A stretch of DNA of 64,000 bases from Conus ventricosus (taxonomy: Eukaryota > Mollusca > Gastropoda > Neogastropoda > Conidae), in assembly GCA_018398815.1 (NCBI GenBank), contig CM031614.1, positions 53,862,867-53,926,866 on the forward strand. The letters run 5' to 3'. This document shows, piece by piece, positions 31,637 to 42,464 of the stretch; the first letter of the stretch is position 1; each line of letters starts with the position of its first letter. A program made the position numbers and the translations under genes. The notes below the pieces were generated by a model that was not told the DNA's origin, searched no databases, and worked only from the letters and a program-made list of their open reading frames with translations.

Positions 31637-31952
31637 CGACCCAAACAGTCTGTACGGAACAGTAATGATATTCACTTGTCAATCCAAAAACATCTGTACG
31701 GAACAGTAATGATATTCACTTTGTCAATCCAAAAACAGTCTGTACGGAACAGTAATGATATTCACTTTGTGAGTTTGTCAATCCAAAAACAGTCTGTACG
31801 GAACAGTAATGATATCACTTGTCAATCCAAAAACAGTCTGTACGGAACAGTAATAAATATTCACTTTGTCAATCCAAACACAGTCGTTACGGAACAGTAA
31901 TGATATTCACTTTGTCAATCCAAAAAACAGTCTGTACGAAACAGTAGCGACA
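31637..31952. repeat. about 45-bp minisatellite, 7 copies
   Basis: The unit is TTTGTCAATCCAAAAACAGT, then CTGTACGGAACAGTAATGAT, then ATTCAC. Copies start at about 31640, 31680, 31725, 31780, 31820, 31870 and 31915, with small length changes. It directly adjoins the 3' side of the piggyBac gene, so it may derive from the element's subterminal repeats. Confidence 0.85.
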
Positions 31953-31964
31953 AAGTCTATCCTT

Positions 31965-34645
31965 AGTGGAGTCCAGTATCAGGTACTGCATGAATGAGTG
32001 TGTGGAACCTACTCATGCTGGTGAAAAGAATAAAAGCACCACGATCCTCGCACAGTGCCACCTTACAGATCACACACTCATGTATTGACTGGATGGGAAA
32101 TTTCCTGCTGGGGTTTTCTTCCTTCTTTTTTGCACAAGACACAGTCCTTCTTGCCTGGCAGACTGGATTTTGAAGGAGTGTGCTTGTGCTTGTCAGGTGC
32201 ATTATGAACAATGGGACGGCCTATCCATTTTCGACCCTTGAAACCACTGACCATGCCCATGACAATCTCAGTTTTTGAAAATCCACATCTTTTTCAGTGG
32301 GGCATCTGCAGAGTTTTCTGTAGATGACAAAAGCATGTCCAGGCAAAGAAGAAGACATGTATATTTCCACCACTGTGTGAATTTTTGCTTGGAGCCATAA
32401 TATGACCGCAACTGATCATGCTTGTCAACACCATTGTAATTCTTGATGTAATCAGCCACAGCCAGGGGGCCCGGATACCTGGCTTTTTCAACACCCCCTC
32501 GACCTCTTCTGACAACCTCTCCATCAGTTCCATCATGGGCAGAAGTCCCGGAGGGTGACCTTACGACAGTCAAACCATGCAACAGTCTGAAACTTGCCCT
32601 TCTCATCACCGTCACCAATCTGACGAAACCACGCTTCGTGTCCCCAGACTGTTTGACACATTTGTTTGCTGCTTCATATCCTGTGGCAGACCCTTTTGTT
32701 GTCACGTACAGTCCAACATGCCAAGGGTTTTTTTCTGAAACAGATGCTGAAAAGAGGGGACTGACATAAAGTATTATCAAAATAGATGGTGTGCCACTTG
32801 AAATTAATGGGGTTCTGTCAAGTATTTGACAACACGATCCCCCAGGGCTTCACCCATCCCCGCAGGCAAATCACTGGTCTTCCCAGTATATACTGAATAG
32901 TTCAGCATATAAAAAGAATCGACATCCCACAAAGCCAAAACTTTAAGGCCCCACTTCGTTGGTTTTGCAGGAATGAATTGCAAAAATGCACAACAACCCT
33001 TGAACTTGATCATTGCCTCATCTACTGTGATGTTCTGACCAGGCAGAAACTGCATAGCAAAACATTGTTGAGTCATAGAAATGAGAGGTCTGACTTTGTG
33101 CAAGAGTTCATACCCAGCCTGACCCCTGGGAACAGCCTGAGTGGAATCAGAGAGATGAAAATACTGGTTCAGCTGTTCAAACCTGTTCTTCGACATGACA
33201 CTTGACACCCAAGGATTGAAGAAAGGAGAAGAGTCTTTCAGTCAAAAGCACGATGAGGAACAGGGGCCATGTTCATGACAAGACCAACAAAAGCTCCGAT
33301 TTCATATCCACAGTGGTTGGCTCAAACTCATCTTCAGGAAGTCCAGCAGCCATGAGCCTTTGTCTTGCATACAGGTTCGTTTCCCTGGCCATGAGATGGA
33401 ATGCGTCCAAAAGGAAGAACAAGTGAAAAATAATCAAAAGGTGTTTGAAGTCTCACTTGTGGACGTGGGGGGCCCCTGTATGCATCAAACACACGAACTT
33501 CAGTCCGAAAGTTGTCGTTTGACCACTGCGATAAACTGTTCACATCCACCAATATCAGTAACACCTGCGTCACCTGGGTTGCCTATGTCAGGGTCGCTGT
33601 CACTACTCGTATTCACTCCTTCTTCAACTTCAAAGTCACTGTCACTGTTTTTTTGTTTTTTTTTGTTGTTGTTTTTTGCTGTCCCAACCTCTGCCCACCT
33701 CAGAGGCAGTGTACCCACGCCGCTCATTCCGACACCCCGTCCATAGCCACAGCCTGGTCGGCCCCGCCGCAGCCCGGCACCAGCAATCCACAGGGAGCAG
33801 TCAATGTCAAGTCGTTAAGAGGCAACCCACGGAGGAGACACTGCACTGCTGCCGAGTCACTTCGGTGGTGTTCAGTGGCGCCTGTTCTGATCTAACATAC
33901 GCAGGACACCACCTACTAAGCCCCTACTGACGACAATAATTGCTTAGTCGCGGAGCTGGCGTGAGTGAGCTCTCCCTCCGGAGGGCGCCACCACGTCCGT
34001 CCACGACAGACCCCATGGACTCGCCGATACCGGTGACCCCGACGGAACCAAACCAAAGCCACAGACGTGAGAGGACATAGAAATTGAGGTCACCATGAGA
34101 GCAGGGCATGAAGGGCCACAGAATTGAGACATTTTTTTTAATGCTGATCAATGAGAATGAGGATGATAAGATGATGCTACGGATTTCCATTTCGGTCTGA
34201 GACTACATGACAGGGCTGTACTCTACGCTTCCTTTCATAATATATCCCGCGTCAACCAGGCCCGAGAGATACAGGCACCTGCAGTGCTGGTCAGGAAATT
34301 TGAGCAACACTCTCAGAAACGCATCCATTAAGTGGATGAAACTCGACTGTGTGGTCCCAGTCTTCCCAACTGAGTCCGCAGCAAACTCAACTCTGGGTAG
34401 GAGCCGGTCGGGGCAGAAAAACCCCCCATGACTTCTGATGGGATTCGAACCCACGACCTCCCAGCCGGGAGTCCGCAACGCTAACCACTTCACCACGGCG
34501 GCTGGTCACTGTCACTGTTGTCTGCAGAGTTGAGATCAATGTCCGAATCATTTCCCTTTGTCAGTTTGGTTGGAAACACATTCATATTGAACATCTGGTC
34601 CACAGTCAAGCTCAATCACTGTCACTGTCGGAGTTTTGACATTGC
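31965..34645 (-). pseudogene. piggyBac transposase gene, frame-broken and interrupted by a SINE
   Basis: Reading down the minus strand: an acidic Ser/Asp-rich N-terminus (34640-34520 and, beyond the SINE, 33630-33560 with SDSDPDIGNPGDAG); NFRTEVRVFDAYRGPPRP and TPFDYFSL (33540-33420); then MSKNRFEQLNQYFHLSD and DEAMIKFKG...PAKPTKWGLKV (33208-32804, containing the first catalytic Asp). A segment with VADYIKNYNGVDKHDQLRSY follows at about 32440 (later catalytic Asp), and a C-terminal Cys-rich domain (CVLCKKEGRKP, HECVICKVALCED) at 32190-32030. This is the full domain order of DDE_Tnp_1_7 transposases. Several frame changes and the SINE insertion at 33650-34504 make it inactive. Confidence 0.88.
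33650..34504 (-). mobile_element. long tRNA-derived SINE, complete copy 1 (855 bp) with 15-bp TSD
   Basis: Flanked by identical 15-bp GTCACTGTCACTGTT at 33635-33649 and 34505-34519. On the minus strand it begins with a tRNA-like head (GTGGTGAAGTGGTTAGCG as A box, GGTCGTGGGTTCGAATCC as B box, 34504-34432), continues through a body of about 750 bp with GGGCCTGGTTGACGCGGGAT and GGCGCCCTCCGGAGGGAGAG, and ends in an A-rich tail (T-rich at 33650-33680 on plus). No ORF. It sits in the coding sequence of the piggyBac transposase. The hallmarks of LINE-mediated retroposition are complete. Confidence 0.93.
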
Positions 34646-34894
34646 GATTGTAGTCAGAAGTCGATGGGATGACAGAAAAAAATGATAAAAAAAAATCAGA
34701 AAAGCTACAAACCGCTCTCCGAAATTGGCGCCTGAGCAAGGCAAGAAAGACCAGATTATGACCGGTTTGTCTTATTACTGTTGTCAACCCAAATAAGGGA
34801 GGCACACCAAGACATTTAGCCTACTATTTACTTAAAACAGGCGGCACAGGGTGGATCAGTAGCCTGATGGGTCGGGCAGAAGAGGGCGGCAGAG

Positions 34895-35185
34895 GAGTCC
34901 AAAAGGTATTAAAAACACATTTTGATGAAACATTTCATCCACTGTCAAGCTCATTTTACTCTTGCTGTCAGAGTCTGACATTGTAAGTTGTATTAGAAGT
35001 CGATGGGATGGACCCCCCCAAAAAAAAAATGATAACAAATCAATAAGACCGCAAACTGCGTTTCAAAATGGCGCAGAGAAGGCGAGAAAGACCCGATTAC
35101 GACCGGTCTTATTACTGTGTCTACCCAAGTGTGGTTGGCACACCAAGACTAAAGAGGCTACTACTAGTAACGAACAAGCAGCATA
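34895..35185 (-). repeat. second copy of the piggyBac 5' region
   Basis: Blocks CATTTCATCCACTGTCAAGC, AGAAGTCGATGGGATG, AAATGATAA and AAGACCCGATTACGACCGGT recur from 34570-34800 about 345 bp away. This copy keeps a cleaner start reading MSDSDSKSKMSLTVDEMFHQ at about 34980. Either a tandem duplication of the element's 5' end or a second truncated piggyBac abutting the first. Confidence 0.7.
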
Positions 35186-35582
35186 CCTATTGCGGGTCAA
35201 TGGTTTGAGGGGACAGGGCAGTAGGGTGGGAGATAATGGTGCAGTGGTACAAAAAATTTATACTTACAGTGGCAGAACCATAGATATTCTGATGGTTCGG
35301 ATTATAAGCAAACTTTAACAACTGTTTAAAAAAAAAAAATTTTAAGTCCCATATAGATAAAACAGACATAAAAATACTTGTAAAACATTGCTTTGAAAGC
35401 ACACCTACACATACACATTAAAACAGAATCATTTGATTTACACTAGGAAAAAAAGAGAAAAAGACTGCCATGAACACAAAGCTTAAGCTTAATAATAATA
35501 AAACGGGACCCTCAAATTCTGTTCAATAATTTAGACCAGAGTTATCTGAAGTGCTTGATTCAAATATAACACTCACGGTTCT

Positions 35583-36569
35583 TTTCTCCTTTTGGAATCG
35601 ACCAGATTCGGCTTGAACCTGGCACGTGCACTGCGCACTACTGTCGACTTGGCTGCCGGCTTGGCTGCTGGTTTCTTCACCAGATTTCCCCCCTGAACAT
35701 CAGGTGAGGTGTTCTTCACTGCCGCCTGGTCTTCCCCGCCACTCTTCCCTGCAGCCTGGTCACCTCCTCTTGCAGGAGGTCCAGATGCTGGTGCGCTGCT
35801 TTCTGGCTTTGCCAGCCGGGAGCAGGATGTCTGGAGGCGAGGGACTTGTTTGGGGAGGTGACCTTAGGAAGTTCCAAGGATGACACTGACAGAGAAACAG
35901 GGGCATCAGGATGATCCTCAGAAGGCACAGTGGGTAACTTGCCCCTCAGGGCAGCTGACTTGGGTTTCACTACAGGTGACCTACTTCCTTCAGATGTTTT
36001 GGACTGTGCAGCAGGTGATTTAGAGCGTGCAGGGGACTTGGGTCGCACTGGTGATTTAGGCAGCACAGTCGGTGATTTGGGCAGCATAGGTGGTGACTTG
36101 GGCAGCATGGTCGGTGACTTGGGTGATGCTGCAGGTGACTTGGGTCGAGCTGGCGACTTTGGCTGCGATGGCGACTTGGGCAGCCTAACCGGGGACCTGG
36201 GCAGCACCCTGGGGATTTAGGCAGGGCAGGTGGTGACTTGAGCCCATCATGCACAGCCTTCCTGGGAGATCTGGAGCCTGGTGGAGGCCTGTCAGACACG
36301 GAGTCAGCTGGTCCATCAGGAACTGACACCTCAGCAACAGACACACTCAGCGCTGGCAGGGTGTCCCTGAGGATGAAGCCTCAGAGGACTTCCCATCTCC
36401 AGTTCTCAGCGGCGTGTGGATCTCCGGTTTCTCAGAGTTGGACCAGATGCTGTGACCTGCTGAGGTCTTTGAGCAGCAGCTGGTTTGGATTTGGCAGCAG
36501 TGTCACCTGGTCGTGCCGCGGTACGAGGACCCAGATTCGGCTTAAACTGAGGTCGGATTCTCCTCATCC
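35583..36569 (-). CDS. BDP1-like (TFIIIB B'' subunit) N-terminal region, frame-broken
   Basis: Starts with ATG at about 36569: MRRIRPQFKPNLGPRTAARP, resembling the start of BDP1, which opens with a basic MRR/FRR...KPN motif. After single-base frame changes near 36440, 36365, 36205 and 35815 the same strand continues through a Lys-Ser-Pro repeat section (PKSPAxLPKSP, about 36240-35990) and ends in SARARFKPNLVDSKRRKE at a donor-like site near 35583. Paired RxRFKPN(L) motifs are typical of BDP1. BDP1 joins TBP and BRF1 to recruit RNA polymerase III; its SANT domain would lie in later exons, not seen here. The frame shifts in 1 kb could be consensus errors or a pseudogene. The identification rests on short motifs only. 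Confidence 0.5.
35985..36245 (-). repeat. KSP-coding tandem repeat (21-27 bp units)
   Basis: About ten units of the plus-strand pattern GGTGACTTGGGCAGCATGG encode (M)LPKSP or RPKSPA on the minus strand. Low-complexity coding repeat inside the BDP1-like region; one frame change falls within it. Confidence 0.8.
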
Positions 36570-36599
36570 TGAGTATGTTTATTGTTAATGCACAATATT

Positions 36600-38460
36600 T
36601 CACAAGACTAGACGATGAACTGGTGAGACTAGATGATCAGCAGAGTATGTCAACCAGACCTGCACACAGAACAAATGGCCACAATGTTTGAATCAGTTAA
36701 TGACCACTCCAGAAGAGGTTAACATAAGGTAGTTGGACAACTGATTAGCAGATTACTCAGTGATTAATGGGCAATCACAGAAGCTACATCTGCCTAAAAG
36801 GAAAGGAAAACAAATAAGATTCTTGGAAAGTTTAGGAATAAAGAGGAGGCACAGTGAATATCAGAAATGGATAAGCCTGATCCTCAAGTTGACAAGTACA
36901 GGTCTGCCTTATATTTTCATGTCCTAAATCCCAGGATTCGTAAGACACTAGCACACAACAATGAAAACAAAACAAGAACAAACCTGTAACAAGTAATGCC
37001 CATTATGTCTCCTGCTGTTGTAGAATATTTGAGGAGCAAAACTAAATACCTTTTCCCCATTATCTTTCCCACCATGGTGCAATTGCACCTGTAGTCAAAT
37101 CTGGCTATCTTAACCTATGTACAATAAAAGTATTATTAGTTATAAATTCTTTTTCTAACATCATTGAGTGTTAGGCGGAACCTTTCTGACCTTGTGTATC
37201 GAATGTCATGAGCTCCAAATTTCTCTCGCACAACACAATTCAAAATGAGCATGTGGTGTTTGGTGTAGTGGTTCTATCCTGGTTGGGCTCAGCATCCTTT
37301 GCATTTAGGTAATGCTTTTAGTTTAATGGCAATGGTCAGGTATAGACCAAAGGCTCCTCATTAGTTTACTTTTTCAGGTTGCTCAACAGCACCCATTTCT
37401 GTAACTTAAGCTATTTTGTAAGACCCGCTGTGATTGATTATGCAAAAGGCACTAACTTGTTGAGTGCATTTTGTTTCGTTAGTCTTGACATACATGTATT
37501 AACTGTTAATGATTGAACAAACTGTGCAATTCAATATTTTTATGGGAACAGGAAACACAACACTCATCCTGAATTTATTGAACTTTCATGTTCAGTCAGA
37601 AAAGAATTAGATGGAATAGAAATGGAAGGCCCTGAAAGACTGTAACCAGAGCTTGAAAAATATGTGTAGACTGATGCACTGACATTCAAAGGTCTGACAC
37701 TGGACTCAAAGAGCTGATCTCTAATTATGGAGATGGAATGTCAAAGTGACCTACAGATCAACAGGAGTTAAGACACAAAGAACAAAAATAGCAACTATGG
37801 TAACTCTTGCTCCCATAATGAAATAAATACACACCCTTAACTCCAAAGGAATGCTGCTTACAACACCAAATCGCCTAGCAGATATATGACAGCACAGAGC
37901 ACACAGAACAAAACAAGGAAACACCCCTATAAAAGGATGTTCCAAGCCTGCATATATATATACCCCGCGCTGGCAAATCTACACAGCAACAACAACTGGA
38001 GAAATAAACAAATACAAATCAACATTTATTCAAGACTGGTGCAGCCTTTTCGACAAAGAAAGTAAGTTCAAGAAATCTGGGAAGAAAAAACTGTCACCAT
38101 TGTCAGAGGCATGACTAAAAAAGCACACAAAAGAGCAACTTTGGGATTAAAAACAGAAGAAAACCAACAACCAAAAAAGGAAGGGGGGGGGGCAGGCACA
38201 AATATTGAACAATGGACTTTGTTACAGGACAGAGACCACGGAAAAGAAAGTTTTATAGCAAATTCACTGCCCAAGGAAACAATGTTTAGGGTGAACAGAG
38301 AATGGCTGACAGAAAATAACAAAAGCAAAGCGCAACCTTCTTCTGCAGAGAAGTCACGATCATCAAGTTGATTGTTTCGCTGCTATACTGAAGAGGATCA
38401 CACATGAAGCAATCGAAAGGTTCTGTTTCGACAGTATCTGCCTAAAGTGTATCTTTCAGC
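36600..38460. other. no gene seen upstream of the BDP1-like start
   Basis: No exon or known element. A TATATATATA run at 37955-37964 is followed by CCCCGCGCTGGC, but no transcript-like sequence could be tied to it. Divergent promoter elements for the BDP1-like gene would be expected just right of 36570; none is recognisable. Confidence 0.4.
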
Positions 38461-38464
38461 AATA

Positions 38465-39150
38465 ACCCCCCTTTCCCCTCAGTGGCATACCTCTCATTCA
38501 GTGGTAACCTCAAACACAGCCACGCTCTGGATCATTTCAATGCAGCTCCAGCAACAGTAACAATTCACTGGGAGCATTAGAGATCATTATGAGCACTTAC
38601 CCACCAGAAGAGACACTGCACTGCGGCTAAGTCCATTGGTGGTGAACTCACCAGAGGGATACTGCCCAGTACCTTTGATGGTGTACTGCGGAGCCTTAAT
38701 GAAATTATTCTGGTAATACATGACCACCAAGCTCTTTGCGGTGCTCACTCACAGAGCCTGTAGGAATAGTGTCCCATGTCAGTGGGTTACCATAAAACCC
38801 ATCCTATGAGATGCCACTGGAGATGACATAATAATGCTGTATTCTAGATCCAGATGCTTTCTTTCATGGTATCAGCTAGCCCTAGAGATAAAACTCCTAT
38901 TGTACTGGTCAGAAAACCTTAGCAACATTCAGAGATTACCAACTTACCCCTACTTCGTGAATAAAGCATGAAATTTGTCAGTGTGGTTCAGATATTTTCA
39001 TTCTGCTCACAGCACATGGGGAAGTCAAAGAGCCAGTTAGGGCCAAAAAATACACAAACAGATTTAGGTTTATGTCTCTGAATGCATCTTGAACTCATGA
39101 CCCTCTCAGACACTAACGTTAACCTCTACACAAAAGCAGCTGCTTAACTT
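38465..39150 (-). mobile_element. old copy of the long SINE family
   Basis: Collinear but diverged blocks of the 860-bp SINE: AGAGACACTGCACTGCGGCT, GGTGGTGAACTCACCAGAGG, GCTTTCTTTCATGGTATCAG, GAGATAAAACTCCTATTGTA, GGGGAAGTCAAAGAGCCAGT, ending in a decayed tRNA head around 39090-39140 (CTTGAACTCATGACCCTC). It lies only 430 bp left of the intact copy 2. Confidence 0.6.
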
Positions 39151-39582
39151 AAGACATGAATCTCTACTTCAATGCATCCACAGCTGAGTTTCATATAGGC
39201 AAGAACTTGCAAGATAGCCAGCCTATCCTTGCAGCGAGGATTGAAAGCAAAGGTAGCAAGGAAACAGGCATAAGTAAACTTTCTGATCTTATTTTATGTG
39301 ACTGCTACTTCAGCTTTCTTGCTGTCCAAGCCAGTTCAGTATTTTGATCAACTAAAACCAAACAGAACATGCTACTACCTTTTGTGCCCCAGTCATATGA
39401 CATTAGAACTGTCAGCCATCTTCACTCGCATGCTAGAGAACCCCAAGACAAGCGAACCTCACATTGTTAGCCTTGCTCGCCATTAGGTATGCTATGAAAC
39501 ATTTCAATATAACTCATCAACTGAGCAAGAATCCTCATCGCCTCACTTGAACTCTGAAACACTTCTCAGCTCTGGCCAATCT

Positions 39583-40447
39583 TTTTTTTTTTTTTTTTTT
39601 TTTTTTGCTGAGCCTGTCCCAACCTCTGCGCCACCTCAGGCAGTGCACCCACACCGCTCATTTCCGACACCCTGTCCACAGCCGCAGACCCGGTCGGCCC
39701 CGCCGCAGCCCCGGCACAGGCAATCCACAGGGAGCAGTCAATGTCAAGTCGTCAAGAGGCAACCCACCGAAGGAGCCACTGCACTGCTGCCGAGTCACTT
39801 CGGTGGTGTTTCAGTGGCGCCTGTTCTGATCTAACATACGCAGGACACCACATACTGAGCCCCCTACTGACGGCACTAATTGCTTAGTCGCGGAGCCGGC
39901 GTGAGTGAGCTCTCCCTCCGGAGGGCGCCACCGCGTCCGTCCAACGACAGCCCCCATGGACTCGCCGATACGGTGATCCCGACGGAACCAAACCAAGACC
40001 ACAGACGTGGAGAGGACATCGAAACTGAGGTCACCATGACAGCAGGGCACGAAGGGCCACAGAACTTGAGACATTTTCTTTTTATGCTGATCGATGGAAT
40101 GAGGATGATTAAGATGATGCTGCGGATTTCCATTTCGGTCTGAGACTACATGACAGGGCTGTACTCTACGCTTCCTTTCATAATATATCCCGGCGTCAAC
40201 CAGGCCCGAGAGATACAGGCACCTGCAGTGTTGGTCAGGGAAATTTGAGCAACACTCTCAGAAACGCATCATTAAGCGGATGAAACTCGACTGTGTGTTC
40301 CAGTCTTCCCAATAAGTCCGCAGCAAACTCAACTCTGGGTAGAGCCGGTCGGGGCAGAAAAAACCCACATGACTCTGATGGGATTCGAACCCACGACCTC
40401 CCAGCCGGGAGTCCGCGATGCTAACACTTCGCCACGGCGGCTGGTAG
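39583..40447 (-). mobile_element. long tRNA-derived SINE, complete copy 2 (865 bp) with 12-bp TSD
   Basis: Flanked by TCTGGCCAATCT at 39571-39582 and 40448-40459. Same structure as the copy at 33650: tRNA-like head on the right (40447-40375), body, and T22 (a poly-A tail on the element strand) at 39583-39606. The two copies look highly similar over their whole length apart from one-base indels, so both inserted recently. Confidence 0.93.
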
Positions 40448-40599
40448 TCTGGCCAATCTAGCATTGCATTAAGTTGCAAACAGCAACCCAAGACTGAACC
40501 CTGACTTGCCAATGCCATGAAAGTTTTCAGTAATTTCACATTCAGCTTTCCCCCGCAACTTAGAACTCCCTTTCAGTTTATGGTGCTGAGGCCTCTGCT

Positions 40600-42080
40600 T
40601 GGTACTCATCTTCAAGAGGAAACGTCCTCTTCTTTCCCTTGATACACTTGCTCAAGTGAACTGATGGTCTACTCTAAGCTGCGCCGTTCTCGGGTGGGGT
40701 GGGTTCTTCTGGGACTGCTGTGGTAAATCAGATAAGTCTACTTGGAGATCTAAAGACTATCAGTTCCTTATCAGCTTATCTGTGATTTCACTTTGTTTTT
40801 GTGTTATTGCTATTTTTCTCTTTTTTCATCTATTTTTTCTTTGTTGTCTATGTTTAATGTTTTACAACATTTATCAGTTTTCATTTCTCCTTTCAGTTTT
40901 TGTTTTTCTCCACACCTTGGTTGCAAGCTACCAAATGTCATCACCAACTGAAGGTTAAAGAAAATTAGCAAAACTCAAAATAGTGATTGGATCACTGGAC
41001 AGTAAACTGAATTATAGAATAACAAAAAACTGTGACATCCTGAAGAGAAGATGGTCTGTTCCGCTGCAACAAAATCTAGACGAAACAAATTACAAGGCAA
41101 AATTTGAGACGTTTTGACCTGTTTGGTCTTCTTCAGGCAAAACAAACAACATTCAAGACAATGATAACTTTCAGCAAGCAATCATGAAATTTATAAATCT
41201 CTTAAAAATGGGCGCAAAACGGATGCAGCATTCTACATAAGGAAGAAAAAAACTAAATTTTATTTGTCTACTTTCACACTAATTTGAAATAGACCCCTCC
41301 TCTCTCTTCTCTTCTTCCTTTGTACGACCAACATCATTTTTGCTGATGGTTTTGTCGTATTTGGGGAGATTGCCGAAGACTATGCTCTCCCTAAACTTTT
41401 AACATCGACTATAGTCACTCTCATTCATTTAAATATGATTGACTTAACTCCTTATACATGACTTGAAAGAATATTGACTTGACTCCTCATACATGATTTA
41501 AAAGAATATGTTGACTCCTCATACATGAAGAATATGTTCATCCGGGAAATAGTAAACAACTTTCTAACTGAAGAGCAAAGATGTTCTCGCTGTTTTTACT
41601 TACCAGTATTCAGCAACTGAACTTGGTGACCGAACAACGTACTGACACTAGTCGTTAGGACCTAAGGACAGACGATGTGTGTAGGCCTACATGATTGTGA
41701 ACCTTGTACACACGAGCGTAGTTGTACCGTTCTTGGGTTTGTCGATGATGTCACTTTTACTCACCGTTTACCGGTGCTAAACAGAGATTGCTGTGGTCTG
41801 TGTGGCTTCTTTCGTTGTACTGAAAAGGTAGGCTTATAGTATTTCATCCACTCAGCTAAGTCTTACTTTCGTTTGCAACCAATTTCATCACATGATGATG
41901 AAGATTCGGACGTAGGCTAAGCAGAAAAATGCCACATCGACATTTCGTACATGTATTTTTCGAACATGCAGAAAACCCTATGAAAATAAACAGTGCTTTG
42001 TTTCTTAAATAAAACGTCTTAAGAATGTAAAAAGCTACCACAAGTGGTGATATCGCATTAAAAGTAAAATAGGCTGATTC
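40600..42080. other. no gene seen
   Basis: Apart from the repeat fragment at 41040-41215 and a TACATGATTTAAAAGAATAT duplication at 41450-41530, nothing was recognised. Confidence 0.45.
41040..41215. repeat. half copy of the palindromic repeat family
   Basis: AAACAAATTACAAGGCAAAA, CTGTTTGGTCTTCTTCAGG and ACATTCAAGACAATGATAAC match the left arm of the element at 7985-8350. Confidence 0.6.
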
Positions 42081-42140
42081 TCGTGAAACATGCCACTCTA
42101 GACAACACACCATGCCAGTTCGCCGCCATCTTGAAGAGAG
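42080..42140 (-). promoter_or_regulatory. possible YY1-type start region / first exon
   Basis: On the minus strand CTTCAAGATGGCGGCGAAC contains the AAGATGGCGGC word of YY1 sites that often overlaps translation starts of housekeeping genes. An ATG at 42130 opens a short frame (MAANWHGVLSRVACFT). No downstream exon was recognised, so this could be chance. Confidence 0.25.
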
Positions 42141-42370
42141 CAGTGTAAAAGAAAGCAGTGAAAAATCACCCAATAACATCGTTCACAGGACATTCTAGTC
42201 AACAAAGTGGTACTTACGCGTTTCTGCTGTTCAGAATTGTTGGTTCTTTATACCCTTTGACCAAGTGACGGTAAATTAATGGTGTCAAATGAAAAGTACA
42301 CGGCGAAAACTCAAAGCGTGCTCCACCAAACTTACGTTTGATATCTAATGCTTACAGGTCGGAATTGTAA

Positions 42371-42443
42371 GGGCCTGTGGCGCAATGGATAACGCGTCTG
42401 ACTACGGATCAGAAGATTCCAGGTTCGAATCCTGGCAGGCTCG
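42371..42443 (+). tRNA. tRNA-Arg (anticodon ACG)
   Basis: A 73-nt gene with a complete cloverleaf: acceptor GGGCCTG paired with CAGGCTC (one G-T), A box TGGCGCAATGG, anticodon loop CTACGGA, B box GGTTCGAATCC, discriminator G. No intron. A T-rich pol III terminator follows within 15 nt. All stems pair, unlike the SINE heads elsewhere, and the sequence is close to vertebrate tRNA-Arg-ACG. Confidence 0.97.
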
Positions 42444-42448
42444 TAATG

Positions 42449-42464
42449 TTTTGGGTTTTTTTTT
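42449..42464 (+). terminator. RNA polymerase III terminator of tRNA-Arg
   Basis: GTTTTGGGTTTTTTTTTT starts 5 nt after the mature 3' end; a run of four or more T terminates pol III. Confidence 0.85.

Noticed and set aside
34432..34504. Functional tRNA gene on the minus strand
   Set aside because: The same sequence recurs at 40375-40447 as the head of a SINE with target duplications; no closing acceptor stem.
37940..37990. TATA-box promoter at TATATATATACCCCGCGC
   Set aside because: No downstream exon on either strand could be tied to it; simple AT repeats are common here.
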